This document shows, in pieces, positions 31,441-31,822 of a stretch of DNA of 31,822 nucleotides. A model generated the notes under the pieces. That model ran no database searches. It saw only the letters and a program-made list of their open reading frames with translations, and was not told the origin of the DNA. This DNA comes from JBQTIP01 sp052388025. Its GTDB lineage: Bacteria; Actinomycetota; UBA4738; HRBIN12. The position numbers were made by a program, and so were the translations under genes. Positions within the stretch are counted from its first letter, which is position 1. Every line of letters starts with the position of its first letter. The DNA lies in contig JBQTIP010000060.1 of assembly GCA_052388025.1 (NCBI GenBank), forward strand, positions 1-31,822, given 5' to 3'.

Positions 31441-31822
31441 TGGAGCTCGGGCTCGCGGGTCGAACGGCCATCGTCACGGGAGGCTCGAAGGGCCTCGGCC
31501 GGGCCATCGCCGAGGAGCTGGCCGGCGAGGGCGTGGACGTCGCGATCTGCGCGCGGCACGAGGAGGAGCTGTCGGCGGCCGCGGCGGAGCTCCGACGCTC
31601 CGGCCGGAGGATCTACGCGCAGGCGGCCGACGTGACCGTTCCGCAGGAGGTCGACGACTTCGTCGCGCGCGCCGCCGAGGAGCTGGGCGGGGTCCACATC
31701 CTCGTGAACAACGCCGGCCGCGCGCACCCGGGGACGTTCGGAACCCTCACCGACGAGGACTGGCGGGACGACCTCGACGTGAAGCTCTTCTCCATGATCC
31801 GTTGCTCGCGGGCCGTGCTTCC
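31440..31822 (+). CDS. Short-chain dehydrogenase/reductase, N-terminal part (cut by window edge)
   Basis: The first 127 codons of an SDR oxidoreductase. TAIVTGGSKGLGRAIAEEL is the TGxxxGxG cofactor-binding motif near residue 10. ADVT supplies the adenine-pocket Asp, and HILVNNAGRAHPG is the NNAG motif at about residue 85. The catalytic Ser-Tyr-Lys lies beyond the edge. ATG 31440 overlaps the cupin stop by 1 nt and follows GGAGG, so cupin and SDR are coupled. Cofactor choice and substrate are not evident; a 3-ketoacyl reductase-like or sugar/steroid-type SDR are equally possible. Confidence 0.88.
   Translation, partial: MELGLAGRTAIVTGGSKGLGRAIAEELAGEGVDVAICARHEEELSAAAAELRRSGRRIYAQAADVTVPQEVDDFVARAAEELGGVHILVNNAGRAHPGTFGTLTDEDWRDDLDVKLFSMIRCSRAVL

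Overview
The window is about 32 kb of high-GC bacterial DNA, densely packed with genes. Many neighbouring genes overlap by ATGA, GTGA or TGATG. GTG starts are frequent, and some starts look leaderless, with a TAnnnT box about 6 nt upstream of the start codon. Together with the leader-peptide attenuator in front of ilvB, this points to a member of the Actinomycetota, probably a soil or environmental lineage. The phylum is an inference; no rRNA gene or other marker is present.

Left part (1-6.6 kb): the start of an acyl-CoA dehydrogenase gene (minus strand, cut by the window edge) is divergent from an amidase. The amidase converges on an FAD-dependent amine oxidase of the PuuB/DAO type. Divergent from that oxidase are ilvD (dihydroxy-acid dehydratase) and thrC (threonine synthase), which overlap by 4 nt. 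A small secreted protein with an allene-oxide-cyclase/dirigent-like ending follows.

Middle part (6.7-20 kb): two converging operons carry what looks like a system for uptake and oxidative demethylation of N-methylated amines. The plus-strand operon holds a DeoR-type regulator with a nearly perfect palindrome upstream, a nucleotidyltransferase-like protein, a metallophosphoesterase, an APC permease, a dimethylglycine/sarcosine dehydrogenase-GcvT fusion, a choline-kinase-like phosphotransferase and a small CC-motif protein. The minus-strand operon runs towards it with a second kinase-like protein, a second dehydrogenase-GcvT fusion, a histidine phosphatase and a glutamate-cysteine-ligase-family enzyme. 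The dehydrogenase/kinase pair therefore occurs twice. Substrate and pathway are not known from sequence. This is the best candidate for an undescribed system in the window.

Cell-envelope part (20.1-22.3 kb): a predicted lipoprotein and an L,D-transpeptidase, both on the minus strand.

Right part (22.4-31.8 kb): a branched-chain amino acid operon. It begins with a consensus-like promoter, a nearly leaderless 17-residue leader peptide with a Leu-Val-Leu-Ile run, and an intrinsic terminator. Then come a 103-residue protein of unknown function, ilvB, ilvN, ilvC, leuA, leuB and cimA. The set covers the shared acetohydroxyacid steps, the leucine branch entry and the citramalate route to isoleucine; leuCD and an aminotransferase are not in the window, and ilvD lies 18 kb away. 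A GNAT acetyltransferase, a cupin protein with a puzzling start and a truncated SDR oxidoreductase close the window. No rRNA, tRNA, CRISPR or insertion sequence was seen.
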